Part shown: positions 63,323-64,000 of the stretch, in pieces | Numbering within the stretch: position 1 is the stretch's first letter | Layout of the letters: every line of letters starts with the position of its first letter | From: Methylotenera_A sp044222005 | GTDB lineage: Bacteria; Pseudomonadota; Gammaproteobacteria; Burkholderiales; Methylophilaceae | Direction of reading: 5' to 3' | DNA: 64,000 bases | Assembly (NCBI GenBank): GCA_044222005.1 | Contig: JBGANY010000004.1 | Location: forward strand, 89,632 to 153,631 | Notes under the pieces: generated by a model | What the model was told of the DNA's origin: nothing | Seen by the model: the letters and a program-made list of their open reading frames with translations, nothing else | The model's database searches: none | Translations under genes and position numbers: made by a program

Positions 63323-64000
63323 GATGCAAGGATGGCAACTACAAATGGATTCTTGGCCGAGGCATGATAGTTAGCCACAGTAAGGATGGCCGACCTCTGC
63401 GTATGATTGGCACACACACCGACATCACCATGCGCAAACAGATCGAGCATGAGTTGAGTGAAAGCGAGTTCCGCTGGAAATTCGCTATAGAAGGCTCCGG
63501 TGACGGCGTATGGGATGTGAATGTGCAGACCGATGAGGCTAAATACTCCAAGCGCTGGAAAGAGATGCTGGGCTATAGCGAAGAGGATGTCATGGGCCAC
63601 CGCCAGGAATGGATCAACCGCATCCATCCTGAAGATAAAACAAAGGTGCTGGCAGCAGGGCAGGCTTATCTGGATGGTTTGACAGATACCTATGTAGTTG
63701 AATACCGCCTGCAGTGCAAGGATGGACAATACAAATGGATGCTGAGCCGGGGCATGATCGTCAGCCGTGATGAAAATAACAGGCCGTTGCGCATGATCGG
63801 CACGCAGACAGACATTACCGAGCGCAAAACTGCCCAACTTGCATTGCAGCAGACACGTACCGCGCTGGAAGAGTCGCATGACCGCTTTAAGGATCTCTAC
63901 GAGTTTGCGCCAATCGGCTATCTCACCATCAGCAGTCACGGCCTGATTACCCAGCTCAACTGGAGAGCGTCCGCAATGCTTGGGATGGACCGCAAGCATA
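62974..64000 (+). pseudogene. Multi-PAS sensor protein, continuation frame (runs off the window)
   Basis: An open frame in the +2 phase relative to the N-terminal part, holding two very similar PAS/PAC modules. The first has EGAGDGVWDWNIQTDSAEYS and the second EGSGDGVWDVNVQTDEAKYS; both continue with KRWKEMLGYS, an IHP-D loop and RLRC/RLQCKDG. A fifth PAS begins at LYEFAPIGYLTISSHG near the end. The protein continues past 64000, so its output domain is unknown. Confidence 0.75.

Noticed and set aside
63050..63830. CRISPR-like or tandem-repeat array from recurring blocks
   Set aside because: The repeats are duplicated PAS/PAC modules about 380 bp apart in coding sequence, not short repeats with spacers.
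62980..63999. A 339-codon minus-strand frame opposite the PAS sensor
   Set aside because: The plus strand carries clear PAS domains; the antisense frame repeats with the same period as those modules.
1..64000. tRNA or rRNA genes
   Set aside because: No cloverleaf-type sequence or rRNA signature was recognised in the intergenic regions.

Overview
The window reads as a chromosomal segment of a methylotrophic betaproteobacterium, most likely Methylophilaceae (Methylotenera-like). This is inferred from two things: archaeal-type C1 cofactor genes (flavoprotein, dihydropteroate-synthase-like protein, DUF447, MfnB) placed directly behind purA, and betaproteobacterial gene orders such as hfq-hflX-hflK-hflC-DUF2065-hisZ-purA. 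No rRNA or tRNA gene was found, so the taxonomy rests on gene content only.

Layout. 1-4.85 kb: the end of an RND tripartite efflux operon (adaptor, AcrB-type pump, OprM-type channel). 4.8-6.55 kb: a minus-strand protein of unknown function with a PilZ-like motif, followed by a 271-bp IS5-type MITE. 7-14.9 kb: gltX, hfq, hflX, hflKC, a DUF2065 gene, hisZ and purA. 14.9-18.2 kb: four overlapping cofactor genes for H4MPT/methanofuran-dependent formaldehyde oxidation. 18.2-22.2 kb: an OmpA-family protein, then mtaD-ubiG-gph. 22.2-25.1 kb, minus strand: SRP RNA (ffs), dnaX, ybaB and recR. 25.3-29.6 kb: a broken GGDEF protein, then a HisKA_3 sensor kinase and a NarL-type regulator.

The second half is dominated by flagellar genes: fliC-flaG-fliD-fliS-fliT plus a FliK-like/FlhB-C-like pair (30-35.2 kb); fliE and fliFGHIJK-LMNOPQR (37.3-49.1 kb); flgBCDEFGHIJK on the minus strand (50.5-59.4 kb); and flgA-flgM-flgN on the plus strand (59.6-61.3 kb). 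A small cassette (BON lipoprotein, two tiny membrane proteins, a REP-associated transposase with REP palindromes) sits between the first two flagellar blocks. thpR and acyP sit between fliR and flgKL. Sigma-28-type promoters precede fliC, flgK and flgM.

The most unusual observation is damage by local rearrangement. The flgK-flgL junction is a scrambled fusion: it lacks the FlgK C-terminus and FlgL N-terminus and contains misplaced pieces of the flgL tail plus a 19-bp match to acyP. The multi-PAS sensor at the window's end carries a 113-bp repeat at 128-bp offset that shifts its frame. The GGDEF gene is broken by a small deletion or frameshift. These could be real template-switching mutations or assembly errors, and reads would be needed to decide. 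No CRISPR array, prophage, toxin-antitoxin pair or obviously new defence system is visible.
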